DNA of 64,000 nt from Paenibacillus sp. FSL R7-0273 (GCF_000758625.1 NZ_CP009283.1:1747501-1811500); one strand, 5' to 3'. Counted from the first letter of the stretch, positions 26,988 to 36,461 are shown. The notes: a model not told the origin generated them from the letters alone. Translations and numbers: made by a program.

Positions 26988-29654
26988 TTATGCGCGGGCG
27001 CCTTCCGCCTTTTTGGGGCTGAACGCTCTGCGGACCAGCTTGGTCAGCTCCATCAGGATAACGGCACCCAGGGCCAGACCTGTTGCTGTCAGCCAGTGGG
27101 ACATTCCGAACGTATCCGGGATAGAGAAGATTTGTCTGATGCCCGGCAGTACTGCAATACCATAGAAGGCAAAGCAGACAAGAACGGCACCGATAACATA
27201 TTTGTTGCTGAAAAAGCCGGCTTCAACCGAAGTCTGAGTATTGGAGCGGGCGGCAAAGGTCTGAAGCGTACGGGACAGGATCAGCGTGGTGAATGCCATC
27301 GCTACACCCATGTCGTCGGAATGCTGAAGACCCAAATACAGGGAGACAATAACCGCTGCTCCGATGAGCACGCCGCGGGTAATAATTGCCTGCATCAGTC
27401 CGCCTGAGAAGATGCCCTCATTAAGCTCTCTCGGCTTTCTGCTCATCACATTAGGCTCTGCTTTTTCCATACCCAGTGCAATCGCAGGGAGGGAGTCATT
27501 GGCCAGGTTGATGAACAGCAGCTGAATCGCCGTGAACGGGTTGATCCAGTCGAAGATCAGGGCGAACAGAATGGCGATAATGGCACCAAGGTTGCCCGAG
27601 AAGAGATAGGCGATCGCTTTTTTAATATTATCGAACACTGTCCGTCCTACGGAGACTGCGTTAACAATCGAGACGAAGTTATCGTCGGTCAAAATCATCG
27701 CGGCCGCATCCTTGGCAACATCGGTACCGCTGCCCATTGCCACGCCGATATCAGCCTGCTTCAGGGCCGGTGCATCGTTTACACCGTCACCGGTCATGGC
27801 TGTGATTTTACCTTTACGCTGCCATGCGCGGACAATCCGGATCTTGTTCTCCGGGGAGACCCGGGCATATACGCCGATCTGCTCCAGCTTGCTGTCGAGC
27901 TCGGCATCGGATAAGGCATCCAGCTCCTGGCCGGTGATGGCAATATCTGTATCACTCATCAGGCCGATATCGCGCCCGATGGCCTGGGCGGTGGTTTTAT
28001 GGTCACCAGTAATCATGATCGTACGGATGCCGGCATTTTTGGATTCAGCGATGGCGCTGTATACAGCTTCACGCGGAGGGTCAATCATCGCGGTTAAGCC
28101 TACGAGCACCAGATTATTTTCATCCTCAAGCGTAATTTGCGTAGTGGAGTTCGGTACCGTTTTATAGGCATACGCCAGAACGCGCAGCGCCCTGCTGGAG
28201 AAATCCTCATTGACTTTAAAGAACCGTTCACGCAGCTCCTCTGTAAACGGCACTTCAACTTCATCGATCAGCACATGCGAACATACGCTGAAGAGCACAT
28301 CCGGTCCGCCTTTGGTAATCATTTTCTTTTGTCCGCCAAACGTATGCAGGGTACTCATCAGCTTACGTTCGGAGTCAAACGGCAGCTCGGCTTCCCGCGG
28401 GAAGTTATCGCGGATTTCCTGATAATTCTTATCCAGGCTGTTACTGAAGGCGATAAGCGCAACCTCGGTCGGGTCGCCCAGCTCCTTGCCTTCTTCATTG
28501 ATATTGGAATCATTACAGAGTACGGCAATATGCAGCAGCCTACGGGCCTCAGGAGACCATTCATGATGTTCAAGCTTGAACTGGTCTTTCTTTCCCTCCG
28601 GCAGATAATAATCGACAACCGTCATTTTATTCTGGGTGAGGGTACCGGTTTTGTCTGTACAGATGACACCGGCCGAGCCGAGCGCCTCAACAGCCGGCAG
28701 CTTGCGGATAATCGCGTTCTGCTTGGCCATTTTGTTCGTTCCTACAGATAAGACAATGGTCACAATAGAGGAGAGCGCTTCGGGAATTGCCGCTACCGCT
28801 ACAGCGACAGCAAACATAAGAGCGTTAAAGATGGCTTCAGTAGTATCCACGTTTGTATCCGACAGCCATACACGGCCCGCCTGGATACCGAAGATAATAA
28901 CCGACAGTATCAGAATAGCAATACCGAGCTGCTTACTGAAGGATTCGAGCTTGCGCTGCAGCGGCGTCTGCTTGGCTTCGGCGCTTTCGAGCAGCTCGGC
29001 GATTTTACCGATTTCAGTAGTCAGGGCAGTACCTGTTACAAGAAAAACACCGCGTCCGTACACCACCAGGGAACCGCTGAACGCCATATTGCGGCGGTCA
29101 CCGAGCGGGGCTTCCTGGTCAATGGTGTTGATATGCTTTTCGACAGCTTCGGATTCCCCGGTCAGCATACCCTCATTGATCTTAAGGCTTCCGGATTCGA
29201 TGATCCGGCCGTCGGCAGGGACAAAATCCCCGGCCTCGAGAATAACGATATCACCGCGTACCAGCTCGCGGGCCGGAACCGTCCGGGGGGCTCCGTCGCG
29301 CAGCACCTTGGCCTCCGGGGCAGACATCTGCTGCAGGGCAGCCAGTGAGCTTTCCGCTTTACGGGTTTGAATCACACTGATTACGGCGTTTAGGATCAGC
29401 ACCAGGAAGATAATGAGCGATTCCATAACATGTCCCATGAAAATTTGTATGGCTGCTGCAATCAGCAGCACGACCACCATCGGGTCTTTAAAGTTTTCCA
29501 GGAAAAGCTTCCACAGGGGATCTCTGTCCCGCCCCTTTATTTCATTATAACCATCCTTTTCCAGCCGCTTCTGGACCTCAGCTGATGTTAGCCCTTTTGC
29601 CGAGCTTTGCTGCTCCTGTAAGCTGTCTGATACACTTTTGCGGTAATACTCCAC
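26988..29654 (-). CDS. calcium-type P-type cation ATPase
   Basis: An 888-residue P2A-type ATPase: cation ATPase N-domain (GLTSAEVQKRLEKDGYNE), actuator motif LTGESEAV, TM4 motif IPEALSSIV, phosphorylation site DKTGTLTQNK, ATP-binding segment, hinge GDGVNDAPALKQADIG, and late helices with LLFINLANDSLPAIALGM, matching the bacterial Ca2+ pumps (YloB-like). It probably exports calcium. I place the start at the GTG at 29654 because AGAGGAG lies before it and the protein then begins VEYYRKSV, as in relatives; the upstream frame lacks a ribosome site. It stands alone, with no linked regulator. No manganese or magnesium riboswitch was recognised in the leader. Confidence 0.9.
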   Translation of the reverse strand: MEYYRKSVSDSLQEQQSSAKGLTSAEVQKRLEKDGYNEIKGRDRDPLWKLFLENFKDPMVVVLLIAAAIQIFMGHVMESLIIFLVLILNAVISVIQTRKAESSLAALQQMSAPEAKVLRDGAPRTVPARELVRGDIVILEAGDFVPADGRIIESGSLKINEGMLTGESEAVEKHINTIDQEAPLGDRRNMAFSGSLVVYGRGVFLVTGTALTTEIGKIAELLESAEAKQTPLQRKLESFSKQLGIAILILSVIIFGIQAGRVWLSDTNVDTTEAIFNALMFAVAVAVAAIPEALSSIVTIVLSVGTNKMAKQNAIIRKLPAVEALGSAGVICTDKTGTLTQNKMTVVDYYLPEGKKDQFKLEHHEWSPEARRLLHIAVLCNDSNINEEGKELGDPTEVALIAFSNSLDKNYQEIRDNFPREAELPFDSERKLMSTLHTFGGQKKMITKGGPDVLFSVCSHVLIDEVEVPFTEELRERFFKVNEDFSSRALRVLAYAYKTVPNSTTQITLEDENNLVLVGLTAMIDPPREAVYSAIAESKNAGIRTIMITGDHKTTAQAIGRDIGLMSDTDIAITGQELDALSDAELDSKLEQIGVYARVSPENKIRIVRAWQRKGKITAMTGDGVNDAPALKQADIGVAMGSGTDVAKDAAAMILTDDNFVSIVNAVSVGRTVFDNIKKAIAYLFSGNLGAIIAILFALIFDWINPFTAIQLLFINLANDSLPAIALGMEKAEPNVMSRKPRELNEGIFSGGLMQAIITRGVLIGAAVIVSLYLGLQHSDDMGVAMAFTTLILSRTLQTFAARSNTQTSVEAGFFSNKYVIGAVLVCFAFYGIAVLPGIRQIFSIPDTFGMSHWLTATGLALGAVILMELTKLVRRAFSPKKAEGARA

Positions 29655-30052
29655 TAATGATTTCTCCTCTCTGCATTGCGGTGTCTTTGGTCTAGCGCAT
29701 AAGCTTCGATTTATTGGACTAATACCCGTTAAACTCATCTTCTACTCAGGTTTGATACCTTAGTTTGCCCAATAATCACTATTTGGAACCTGTTTGTAAA
29801 AGTTACGGTTTCGAAAGGGGAGAGGTTTCAGGAGAAACCCGTTCCTCAAGGTTGAAAGGGCTTACATGAAAAAAGTTTCATGAAAGGAATATTCCTTAGA
29901 GCGGTCTTTAGCGGGTGTTAAAGTCATGGATGAGAGGAAACAAATGCTTAAATGGATGAAAAGGGGAATAGAGTGTGGTGAATATCTGTACCTGATGCGT
30001 GCCTTAGCTTAGCTATTAGAGGGGGAGATCCATTGGATGGTAGTCGGCCACC
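29655..30052. other. intergenic stretch without recognised genes
   Basis: About 400 bases upstream of the P-ATPase gene. I see no coding pattern. A small perfect hairpin CATGAAA-AAAG-TTTCATG lies at 29865-29882 and could be an operator. The ATPase promoter must lie here, but no -35/-10 pair stood out. The tandem-repeat array begins at its right end. Confidence 0.5.
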
Positions 30053-30463
30053 AAAGGGAAAAATCCCATTAAATGAGCCAGAACCCCGGTTGGGGCCCGC
30101 TATCAAAGGGAAAAATCCCATTAAATGAGCGAGAACCCCGGTTGGGGCCCGCTATTAAAGGGAAAAATGCCGTTAATGAGTCAGATCCACGGTTAGAGCC
30201 CGCTATCAAAGGGAAAAATCCCATTAAATGAGCCAGAACCCCGGTTGGAGCCCGCTATCAAAGGGAAAAATCCCTTTAAAATGCGCTGGCCTCGGGCGAG
30301 AAGGCGAAATAAAGGGCAAAAATGCCCTTCATTTCAGCCCAAGCGAGCAAAATGACGGAATGAGAGGCAAAAATGCCCTTGATTTCAGCCCAAGCGAGCA
30401 AAATGGCGGAATAAGAGGCAAAAATGCCCTTGATTTCAGCGCCAAATCCCAGCACCCAGTTTT
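30053..30463. repeat. tandem array A: eight ~51-52-base units with mini-hairpins
   Basis: Units begin at 30053, 30105, 30157, 30208, 30260, 30311, 30362 and 30413, so the period is 51-52 bases. Each unit opens with a short palindrome: GGGAAAAATCCC in most of the first five, GGGCAAAAATGCCC or close variants in the last three. The first units also carry CCCCGGTTGGGG. The last three units are more alike (AGCCCAAGCGAGCAAAATG). Because 51 is divisible by three, repeated peptide-like frames appear, but there is no ribosome site or protein character to support a gene. Confidence 0.85.
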
Positions 30464-30466
30464 CAA

Positions 30467-31165
30467 GCCACGAGACACCCCCCACGCCCTCAAACTAGTC
30501 CACCCGCGCCCCAAGCCAGCGCCGCGCCCTCAAATTAGTCCACCCGAGCCACGAGACACCCCCCACGCCCTCAAACTAGTCCACCCGCGCCCCAAGACAG
30601 CGCTGCGCCCTCAAACTAGCCCACACGCGCCCCAAGACAGCGCCGTGCCCTCAGACTACTCACCCGCGCCCCAAGCCAGGCCCGCGCCCTCAAACTAGTC
30701 CACCCGCGCCACGAGCCAGTCCCCGTGCCCTCAAACTAGTCGACCCGCGCCACGAGCCAGCCCCCGCGCCATCAGATTAGCCCCCCCGCGCCCTCAGACT
30801 AGTCCACCCGAGCCACGAGCCAGCCCCCGTGCCCTCAGATTAGCCCACCCGAGCCACGAAACAGCGCCGCGCCTTCAAACTAGTCCACCCAAGCCACGAG
30901 ACAGCCCCCGTGCCCTCAGATTAGCCCACCCGAGCCACGAAACAGCGCCCGGCCCTCAGACTAGTCCACCCGAGCCACGAGACACCCCCCGTGCCCTCAG
31001 ATTAGTCCACCCGCGCCCCAAGCCAGCTCCACGCCCTCAAACTAGTCCACCCGCACCCCAAGCCAGCGCCGAGCCCTCAAACTAGTCCACCCGCGCCCCA
31101 AGCCAGCGCCGAGCCCTCAAACTAGTCCACCCGCCCCACGAAACAGCCCCGCGCCTCAATCAGCC
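30467..31165. repeat. tandem array B: about 17 GC-rich units of ~40 bases
   Basis: The core CAAACTAGTCCACCCG or a variant (CAGATTAGCCCACCCG) recurs at 30491, 30531, 30572, 30612, 30652, 30691, 30732, 30772, 30795, 30836, 30876, 30917, 30957, 30998, 31038, 31078 and 31118. Steps are 39-41 bases, apart from one shortened 23-base step. Two unit types mix: one continuing CGCCCCAAGCCAGCGCC, the other AGCCACGAGACAGCCCCC. There are no unique spacers, so it is not a CRISPR. It abuts the end of the AraC gene at 31176. Confidence 0.88.
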
Positions 31166-31175
31166 CCGCCCATAC

Positions 31176-32057
31176 TCAGCCCTGATCCGCCCGCACGCTA
31201 AGGCGGTATTGCCGGGGGGCCATGCCGATCTTGCGCTTGAACAGCTGGTGAAAAAACTTCAGATCGGCATAGCCGACGGCTGCGGCGACCCCGGCTACGC
31301 TATAGCCGGGGTCCGTCAGCAGACGGCAGGCGGCGTCCATGCGGATGTTATGCAGATAGCCGGTGAAGCTCATGCCGGTCTGCTGCCGGAAGAGCCGGCT
31401 GAACTGGCGCTCACTGAGATTGGCAGCTGCCGCCAGCCCGCCGAGCGTCACCCCGCCGGCGTAATTGGCTTTGATGCAGGCGATCGCTTCATCGACTGCG
31501 GTCCATTGCGGTCTGGCTCCTGCAGAGGTCCCGGACTGCAGCTGCTGCCTGTAGAGTCCGGTCAGCATCCGGACGATAAGAGCGGCAATGACAGCCAGAT
31601 AACCGGGTGGCCTGGCCGAGAACTCGCTGTACAGCTCCTGGAACAGCATATGGTAGGAGCCCGTAGTGTCTTTTACAGAGAACCAGGGGATGTGCTCTAC
31701 AGTGAAATAATCACAGATGTCTGCAGCCTGCGGGTAGGCTCCCCGGAGCCCTTCCATATAAGTCAACGGAAACAGGCAGTTGTATACAATCAGCGGACGG
31801 TCCTTTTTGGTTGTTCTGGGCCGGAATACGTGGCTGCGCCCTACAGGAATAAAGAAAAGGGTGCCATGCTCTACCGGGATAGCCTCATCGTCAATGTAAT
31901 GTACCCCTGATCCCTCACTGACATAGGTAATCTCGACGAACGCATGAGAATGCTCATGCAGCTCGAAGTTTTCGTAAGCCCGGTTTACATAGACGGGAAT
32001 GCCGGGCCCGAAGAACTCCTCGCCGGACATTATGAAGCGGCTGCGTCTGACAGTCAT
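31176..32057 (-). CDS. AraC family transcriptional regulator (next to GH78)
   Basis: A 293-residue AraC regulator: cupin domain (FELHEHSHAFVEITYVSEG and VEHGTLFFIPVGRSHVF) and two helix-turn-helix motifs (VTLGGLAAAANLSERQFSRL and YSVAGVAAAVGYADLKFFHQ). The layout resembles the RhaR/RhaS type, and the gene is divergent from an alpha-L-rhamnosidase gene, so rhamnose or a rhamnoside is the likely inducer (inference). The ATG at 32057 is chosen because AGAGGAG precedes it. Its 3' end abuts tandem array B, and no separate terminator was seen. Confidence 0.88.
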   Translation of the reverse strand: MTVRRSRFIMSGEEFFGPGIPVYVNRAYENFELHEHSHAFVEITYVSEGSGVHYIDDEAIPVEHGTLFFIPVGRSHVFRPRTTKKDRPLIVYNCLFPLTYMEGLRGAYPQAADICDYFTVEHIPWFSVKDTTGSYHMLFQELYSEFSARPPGYLAVIAALIVRMLTGLYRQQLQSGTSAGARPQWTAVDEAIACIKANYAGGVTLGGLAAAANLSERQFSRLFRQQTGMSFTGYLHNIRMDAACRLLTDPGYSVAGVAAAVGYADLKFFHQLFKRKIGMAPRQYRLSVRADQG

Positions 32058-32208
32058 ACGGATTACTCCTCTGCAACGTAGGTTAATTGACTCCATCCTA
32101 CGCAATCAGCACCGGATTGTCCAGATCGCCCTATAACAATGTCCGGAACAGCCTCCATATGCTATTAATCTGCCTCATACAATAGACGTAGGAATGCCGG
32201 AACCGGAA

Positions 32209-32220
32209 GCTGACGTCAGC
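32209..32220. promoter_or_regulatory. 12-base perfect palindrome, possible operator
   Basis: GCTGACGTCAGC is a perfect palindrome flanked by CCGG-like sequence on both sides. It lies about 50 bases before the rhamnosidase start, in the region shared with the divergent AraC gene. Operator function is a guess from position and symmetry. Confidence 0.35.
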
Positions 32221-32266
32221 CGGGAACGGCTTAAGGCTTACATCCCAAGTATAAGGAGCGGCTTAA

Positions 32267-34945
32267 ATGACCCAGTCCAAAGTGTTAAACCTGATGGTGA
32301 ATTACAGAAAAAATCCTGTGGGGATCGATGACCCCAATCCGCGGCTCAGCTGGCAGATCCAGGCGCAGGCTAGAGGATTCATCCAGTCTGCTTATCAGAT
32401 TCAGGCAGGCTGTGATCCGGCTTTTGGAGCAGAAGCCGGGCTTGTATGGGATACCGGAAAGGTCAACGCAGATTCCAGTGTTCATATCGGATATGAGGGT
32501 GAGACTCTGCTCCCGCGTACCCGTTATTATTGGCGAGTGCGCATATGGGACTCTGAAGATAACGCGTCAGTCTGGAGCGAAGCGGCATACTGGGAAACCG
32601 GCCAGCTGTCTGAGCAAAACTGGCATGCGAGCTGGATAACGGCAGCATCCGCCCCGGGGCAACCCGTAGTGAGCAGTGATTCGTGTGACTATTTCCGCAC
32701 AGCCTTTGAGCTTCCTGACAGGGCCGTTTCAGCGCGGATCTATGCGACCTCCCTTGGCATGTACCGTTTATATATAAACGGCGTACCAGCTGATGATACA
32801 CAGTTTAACCCCGGCTGGACGAGCTACAATAAACGGCTGCAGTACCAGACCTATGATGTAACACAGCTGCTCACTGCCGGTGAAAATGCCCTTGGCTGCA
32901 TCGTAGGCAACGGGTGGTATAAAGGCTATCTGTCCTGGGACGGAAACAAGGACCATTACGGCAGACAGCGTGCTGTACTCATTCAGCTGCATGCAACGTT
33001 AGCTGACGGAACAGAACAAATGCTGATCTCAGACGGCAGCTGGCGCACTTCATCCGGTCCGCTGCTGATGTCGGAGCTGTATCACGGGGAAATCTATGAT
33101 GCGCGTCTCGAAATGGACGGATGGGCTTCCCCCGGCTTCGCGGAGCACCAATGGCAGCCTGCTGTACTTACGGAGGCTCCGCCTGCCACGCTGGTTGCCC
33201 AGGAGAATGAGCCGTCACGGATTATTGAAACCATCAAGCCTATCGCAGTTCTAAACACTCCGGCTGGCGAAACGGTGCTCGATATGGGCCAGAATCTGGT
33301 CGGCTGGGTCAGGTTCACGGTTGACGCTGGAGCCGGGACAGAAATCACATTGCGGCATGCCGAGGTGCTCGACCGGGACGGGAATTTCTATACCGGCAAC
33401 CTGCGTTCGGCGAAGCAGACGGTAAAGTATATCTGCAGGGGCGGAGGACCGGAGACGTTTGAGCCGCATTTTACCTTCCAGGGCTTCCGCTATGTGCAGG
33501 TGACAGGTGTGCCGCAGGAACAGCTGCTGGAGCAGTTCACCGGCTGTGTGATCCATTCGGATCTGGAGCTGACCGGCAGCTTCCGCTGCTCGGATGAGCT
33601 GGTTAATCAGCTGCAGCATAATATTCTCTGGGGGCAAAAGGGGAATTTCCTCGATGTGCCGACCGACTGTCCGCAGCGTGATGAAAGACTGGGGTGGACG
33701 GGCGATGCCCAGGTGTTCATCCGCACGGCCGCTTTTAATATGAATGTCGTGCCTTTTTTTGAAAAATGGCTGAGGGATCTGGCGGCGGATCAGGAGGCGG
33801 ACGGCAGGGTGCCGCATGTCATTCCCGACATCCCGGCCGCAGGCTATGGCTCCTCGGCCTGGGGGGATGCCGCCGTTATCTGTCCGTGGACGCTTTATCA
33901 GTGCTACGGGGACGTCCGCGTGCTGGAGGAGCAGTATCCGAGCATGAAGGGGTGGGTGGAATACATCCGGGCCCAGGGAGATCAGGAGTTTCTGTGGAAT
34001 ACGGGCCATCATTTTGGAGACTGGCTCGGTCTGGATGCGAAGGAGAACAGCTACATTGGAGCAACGCCTAAGGATCTGATCGCCACTGCCTTTTTTGCCT
34101 ATTCCACAGAGCTTCTGGTCAAGACGGCCGAGGTAACCGGACAGCCTGAGGAAGCGGAGAAATACCGCCAGCTGCAGAGCAATATTATCCGCGCATTCCG
34201 CGAGGAATTCGTAACACCAAACGGGAGGGTTGCCTCGCCGACACAAACCGCTTACGCAGTGGCCTTAATGTTCGATCTTCTGGAGGAAAAAGACCGCCCG
34301 CGTACGGCGGCGATGCTGGCTGAGCATGTAAAAGAGAACGGAAACCATCTGACGACCGGTTTTGTAGGAACGCCTTACCTGTGCCTGGTTCTGTCGCGCT
34401 TCGGTTATACGGATCTGGCTTATGAGCTGGTGCTGCAAAAGGAGTATCCGTCCTGGCTGTACTCTGTCCTTCAGGGAGCCACGACGATCTGGGAGCATTG
34501 GGACGGAATTAAGCAGGACGGCTCTTTCTGGAGCGACGATATGAACTCCTACAACCATTATGCTTACGGGGCTGTCGGTGACTGGCTGTACCGGATTGCC
34601 GGGGGTATCGAGCTAATCGAGCCCGGCTATAAAAAAATCCGTATCCAGCCGCAGCCTGGCACACAGCTATCCTGGGCGGAAGCCTCCTACAGCTCCATTT
34701 ACGGTCCGGTCAAGTCAGCCTGGAGCAGACAGGCGGACGGCTCTCTGGAGCTGAGCGTGGAGATTCCGGCCAATACTACAGCCGAGGTGATTGTGCCGGA
34801 CGGCTGTCAGGGGCAGATTACGGAGGGCGGGGAGAAGCTGGATCAGGTGACCGGGGTTATAGCAGTGGAAGATAACGCCGGCGGCCGGAAGCTGACCGTG
34901 GGATCGGGGAGCTACCGGTTCACGCTCAATAAAAGTGCAGACTGA
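32267..34945 (+). CDS. GH78 alpha-L-rhamnosidase
   Basis: An 892-residue family 78 enzyme: N-terminal fibronectin-like and beta-sandwich domains (to about 330), then the (alpha/alpha)6 catalytic domain and a C-terminal beta domain. The general acid lies in DERLGWTGD (Glu473), after DVPTDCPQR; the likely base is Glu743 in TTIWEHWDG. No signal peptide is present. It should remove terminal alpha-rhamnose from rhamnogalacturonan or flavonoid glycosides inside the cell. AAGGAG precedes the ATG. Regulation is probably by the divergent AraC gene. It complements the rhamnogalacturonan operon near 53569-58774. Confidence 0.92.
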   Translation: MTQSKVLNLMVNYRKNPVGIDDPNPRLSWQIQAQARGFIQSAYQIQAGCDPAFGAEAGLVWDTGKVNADSSVHIGYEGETLLPRTRYYWRVRIWDSEDNASVWSEAAYWETGQLSEQNWHASWITAASAPGQPVVSSDSCDYFRTAFELPDRAVSARIYATSLGMYRLYINGVPADDTQFNPGWTSYNKRLQYQTYDVTQLLTAGENALGCIVGNGWYKGYLSWDGNKDHYGRQRAVLIQLHATLADGTEQMLISDGSWRTSSGPLLMSELYHGEIYDARLEMDGWASPGFAEHQWQPAVLTEAPPATLVAQENEPSRIIETIKPIAVLNTPAGETVLDMGQNLVGWVRFTVDAGAGTEITLRHAEVLDRDGNFYTGNLRSAKQTVKYICRGGGPETFEPHFTFQGFRYVQVTGVPQEQLLEQFTGCVIHSDLELTGSFRCSDELVNQLQHNILWGQKGNFLDVPTDCPQRDERLGWTGDAQVFIRTAAFNMNVVPFFEKWLRDLAADQEADGRVPHVIPDIPAAGYGSSAWGDAAVICPWTLYQCYGDVRVLEEQYPSMKGWVEYIRAQGDQEFLWNTGHHFGDWLGLDAKENSYIGATPKDLIATAFFAYSTELLVKTAEVTGQPEEAEKYRQLQSNIIRAFREEFVTPNGRVASPTQTAYAVALMFDLLEEKDRPRTAAMLAEHVKENGNHLTTGFVGTPYLCLVLSRFGYTDLAYELVLQKEYPSWLYSVLQGATTIWEHWDGIKQDGSFWSDDMNSYNHYAYGAVGDWLYRIAGGIELIEPGYKKIRIQPQPGTQLSWAEASYSSIYGPVKSAWSRQADGSLELSVEIPANTTAEVIVPDGCQGQITEGGEKLDQVTGVIAVEDNAGGRKLTVGSGSYRFTLNKSAD

Positions 34946-34960
34946 TCTAACACATTAAAA

Positions 34961-35004
34961 AAGCGGCAGCTGAGGACTTGGGATAAAGTCCTCAGCTGCC
35001 GCTT
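34961..35004. terminator. bidirectional terminator
   Basis: AAGCGGCAGCTGAGGACTT pairs perfectly with AAGTCCTCAGCTGCCGCTT around a six-base loop. It is a 19-bp stem between the convergent GH78 and RarD-like genes. Confidence 0.85.
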
Positions 35005-35011
35005 ATTGAGT

Positions 35012-35890
35012 TTAGCCTGCCTTGGCAAGCTTTGCTGCGCGAACCGATGATGCAGCGTATACGGCCAGCGCTGTCCAGATGAGCGCGAAGCCGGTGAGCA
35101 GAACCGGCGAGACCGTCTCCTTAAATACAAATATGCTTAATATCAGCATGATCGTCGGTCCGATATATTGTACGAAGCCGAGTGTGGTTAGCGGCAGCCG
35201 GGCAGCCGCCCGCGCAAAAAAGAGCAGCGGCAGGGCCGTCACCGCACCGGAGAGAAGCAATCCGGTAAACATAGGCCAGGACAGTGTCCAGGCTGTGGAC
35301 TCTCCGGAGGCCGCCAGATAGATCCAGTAGACGAGTGCAATGGGCAGAACGACAGCTGTCTCCGACAGCAGGCCTACGGAAGCCTCTTGTCTGGTTTTTT
35401 TCTTGGCAAGGCCGTACAAGCCAAACGACGCAGCAAGCGAGATGGCAATCCACGGAAAACGTCCGTAGTTGATGGCGATGATCAGCACCGCGGCACCGGC
35501 AATCGCAATGGCCAGCCATTGGCCGCGGTTTGGCTTTTCACGGAGAAAGACGACCGCCAGCAGCACATTGAACAGCGGATTCAAATAATAGCCGAGGCTT
35601 GTTTCTACGACATGCCCGTTGTTCACCGCCCAGATGAAGATGAGCCAATTCGCTGCGATCAGCAGTCCGCTGGCTGTGAGTGACAGCAGCTGGGAGCGGT
35701 TGGCTGCAATCCGCTTCATGTCACCCCAGCGTTGCTGGATGGCGACGAGAATAGCCATGAATACAAACGACCAGACAACCCGGTGCGAGAGAATCTCGCC
35801 TGCAGGCACATTGTTAAACAGCTTCCAGTAAAGCGGCAGGACCCCCCACATAATATAAGCGATAATAGCGTTGACGAGCCCGTTGTTCAT
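35012..35890 (-). CDS. rarD: RarD-like EamA family membrane transporter
   Basis: A 292-residue protein with about ten transmembrane helices in two EamA repeats. It begins NGLVNAIIAYIMWGVLPLYWK, close to RarD proteins, and contains ILSHRVVWSF and LGYYLNPLFNVLL. The family belongs to the drug/metabolite transporter superfamily; the substrate of RarD is not established. The ATG at 35890 is chosen over a GTG two codons earlier because AAGGGAG is then at proper spacing. It follows the P-loop gene by 13 bases, so the two probably form one transcript. Confidence 0.87.
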   Translation of the reverse strand: MNNGLVNAIIAYIMWGVLPLYWKLFNNVPAGEILSHRVVWSFVFMAILVAIQQRWGDMKRIAANRSQLLSLTASGLLIAANWLIFIWAVNNGHVVETSLGYYLNPLFNVLLAVVFLREKPNRGQWLAIAIAGAAVLIIAINYGRFPWIAISLAASFGLYGLAKKKTRQEASVGLLSETAVVLPIALVYWIYLAASGESTAWTLSWPMFTGLLLSGAVTALPLLFFARAAARLPLTTLGFVQYIGPTIMLILSIFVFKETVSPVLLTGFALIWTALAVYAASSVRAAKLAKAG

Positions 35891-35903
35891 GCTCACTTCT
35901 CCC

Positions 35904-36461
35904 TTACAATTGAAATTCCTCTTTGATTCTCCGGGCTACCTCATCGGCAGACAGATTGGTGTTATTGATTCTTATGTAACGCTCTCTGGTGATTTCCCCT
36001 TCCTGTGAGTTCAGCCTGTGCTGCTCCATTGTGGTTAACAAATTCTGCTCAGAGCGTGCAGTATCCCGTTTGGAAGGCTTATGCTCGAGCCGGTGCGGTG
36101 TTTTGTTACGTTCAAGCCGCTCTTCAAGGGCAGTCTCAAGCTCCACAAAGTACACTTCACCGCCGCGTTCCTCGATAATTGTACAGACAGAATCTATGTA
36201 ATCCCAATCATTTTGCAGATCAAAGGCCCATACATAGGTGAAAATCATTCCGTACAGCCCGCTGCCGGCAGTAGCCTCGAATATATCCTGGCGGAATTTG
36301 GTGACCAGCCTCCACATCTCTGCGCTAAAGCCGAAATAAGGGGCCAGCAGCTCGATTGTCATATGGTTGTGGAACAGCTTCAGCTCTGTGGTTTTTTCCA
36401 GCGCATGCCCGATTGTCATTTTTCCGGATGCCTGCGGGCCGAATATAATGATCAGCTTCAT
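35904..36461 (-). CDS. P-loop NTPase / kinase-like protein
   Basis: A 185-residue protein with a Walker A loop GPQASGKMT (residues 8-16), a likely Walker B region (GEVYFVELE) and a basic lid (RNKTPHRLEHKPSKRD). This resembles the shikimate kinase/AAA-type small-molecule kinase family, but the substrate cannot be told. GGGAGG precedes the ATG. It is the first gene of a two-gene unit with the RarD-like transporter. An NTPase of this kind beside a metabolite exporter is common but gives no clear function. Confidence 0.72.
   Translation of the reverse strand: MKLIIIFGPQASGKMTIGHALEKTTELKLFHNHMTIELLAPYFGFSAEMWRLVTKFRQDIFEATAGSGLYGMIFTYVWAFDLQNDWDYIDSVCTIIEERGGEVYFVELETALEERLERNKTPHRLEHKPSKRDTARSEQNLLTTMEQHRLNSQEGEITRERYIRINNTNLSADEVARRIKEEFQL

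Noticed and set aside
29655..29960. yybP-ykoY (manganese) or M-box riboswitch upstream of the P-type ATPase
   Set aside because: I looked for the conserved purine-rich loops and paired helices on the minus strand and did not find them.
30228..30698. A 156-codon open frame on the plus strand and shorter minus-strand frames across the repeat arrays
   Set aside because: They only read through repeats, lack ribosome sites, and show Pro/Arg-rich or cyclic peptides with no protein family character.
30467..31165. CRISPR array
   Set aside because: The repeated units are contiguous with a ~40-base period and no unique spacers, and there are no cas genes. It is a tandem array.
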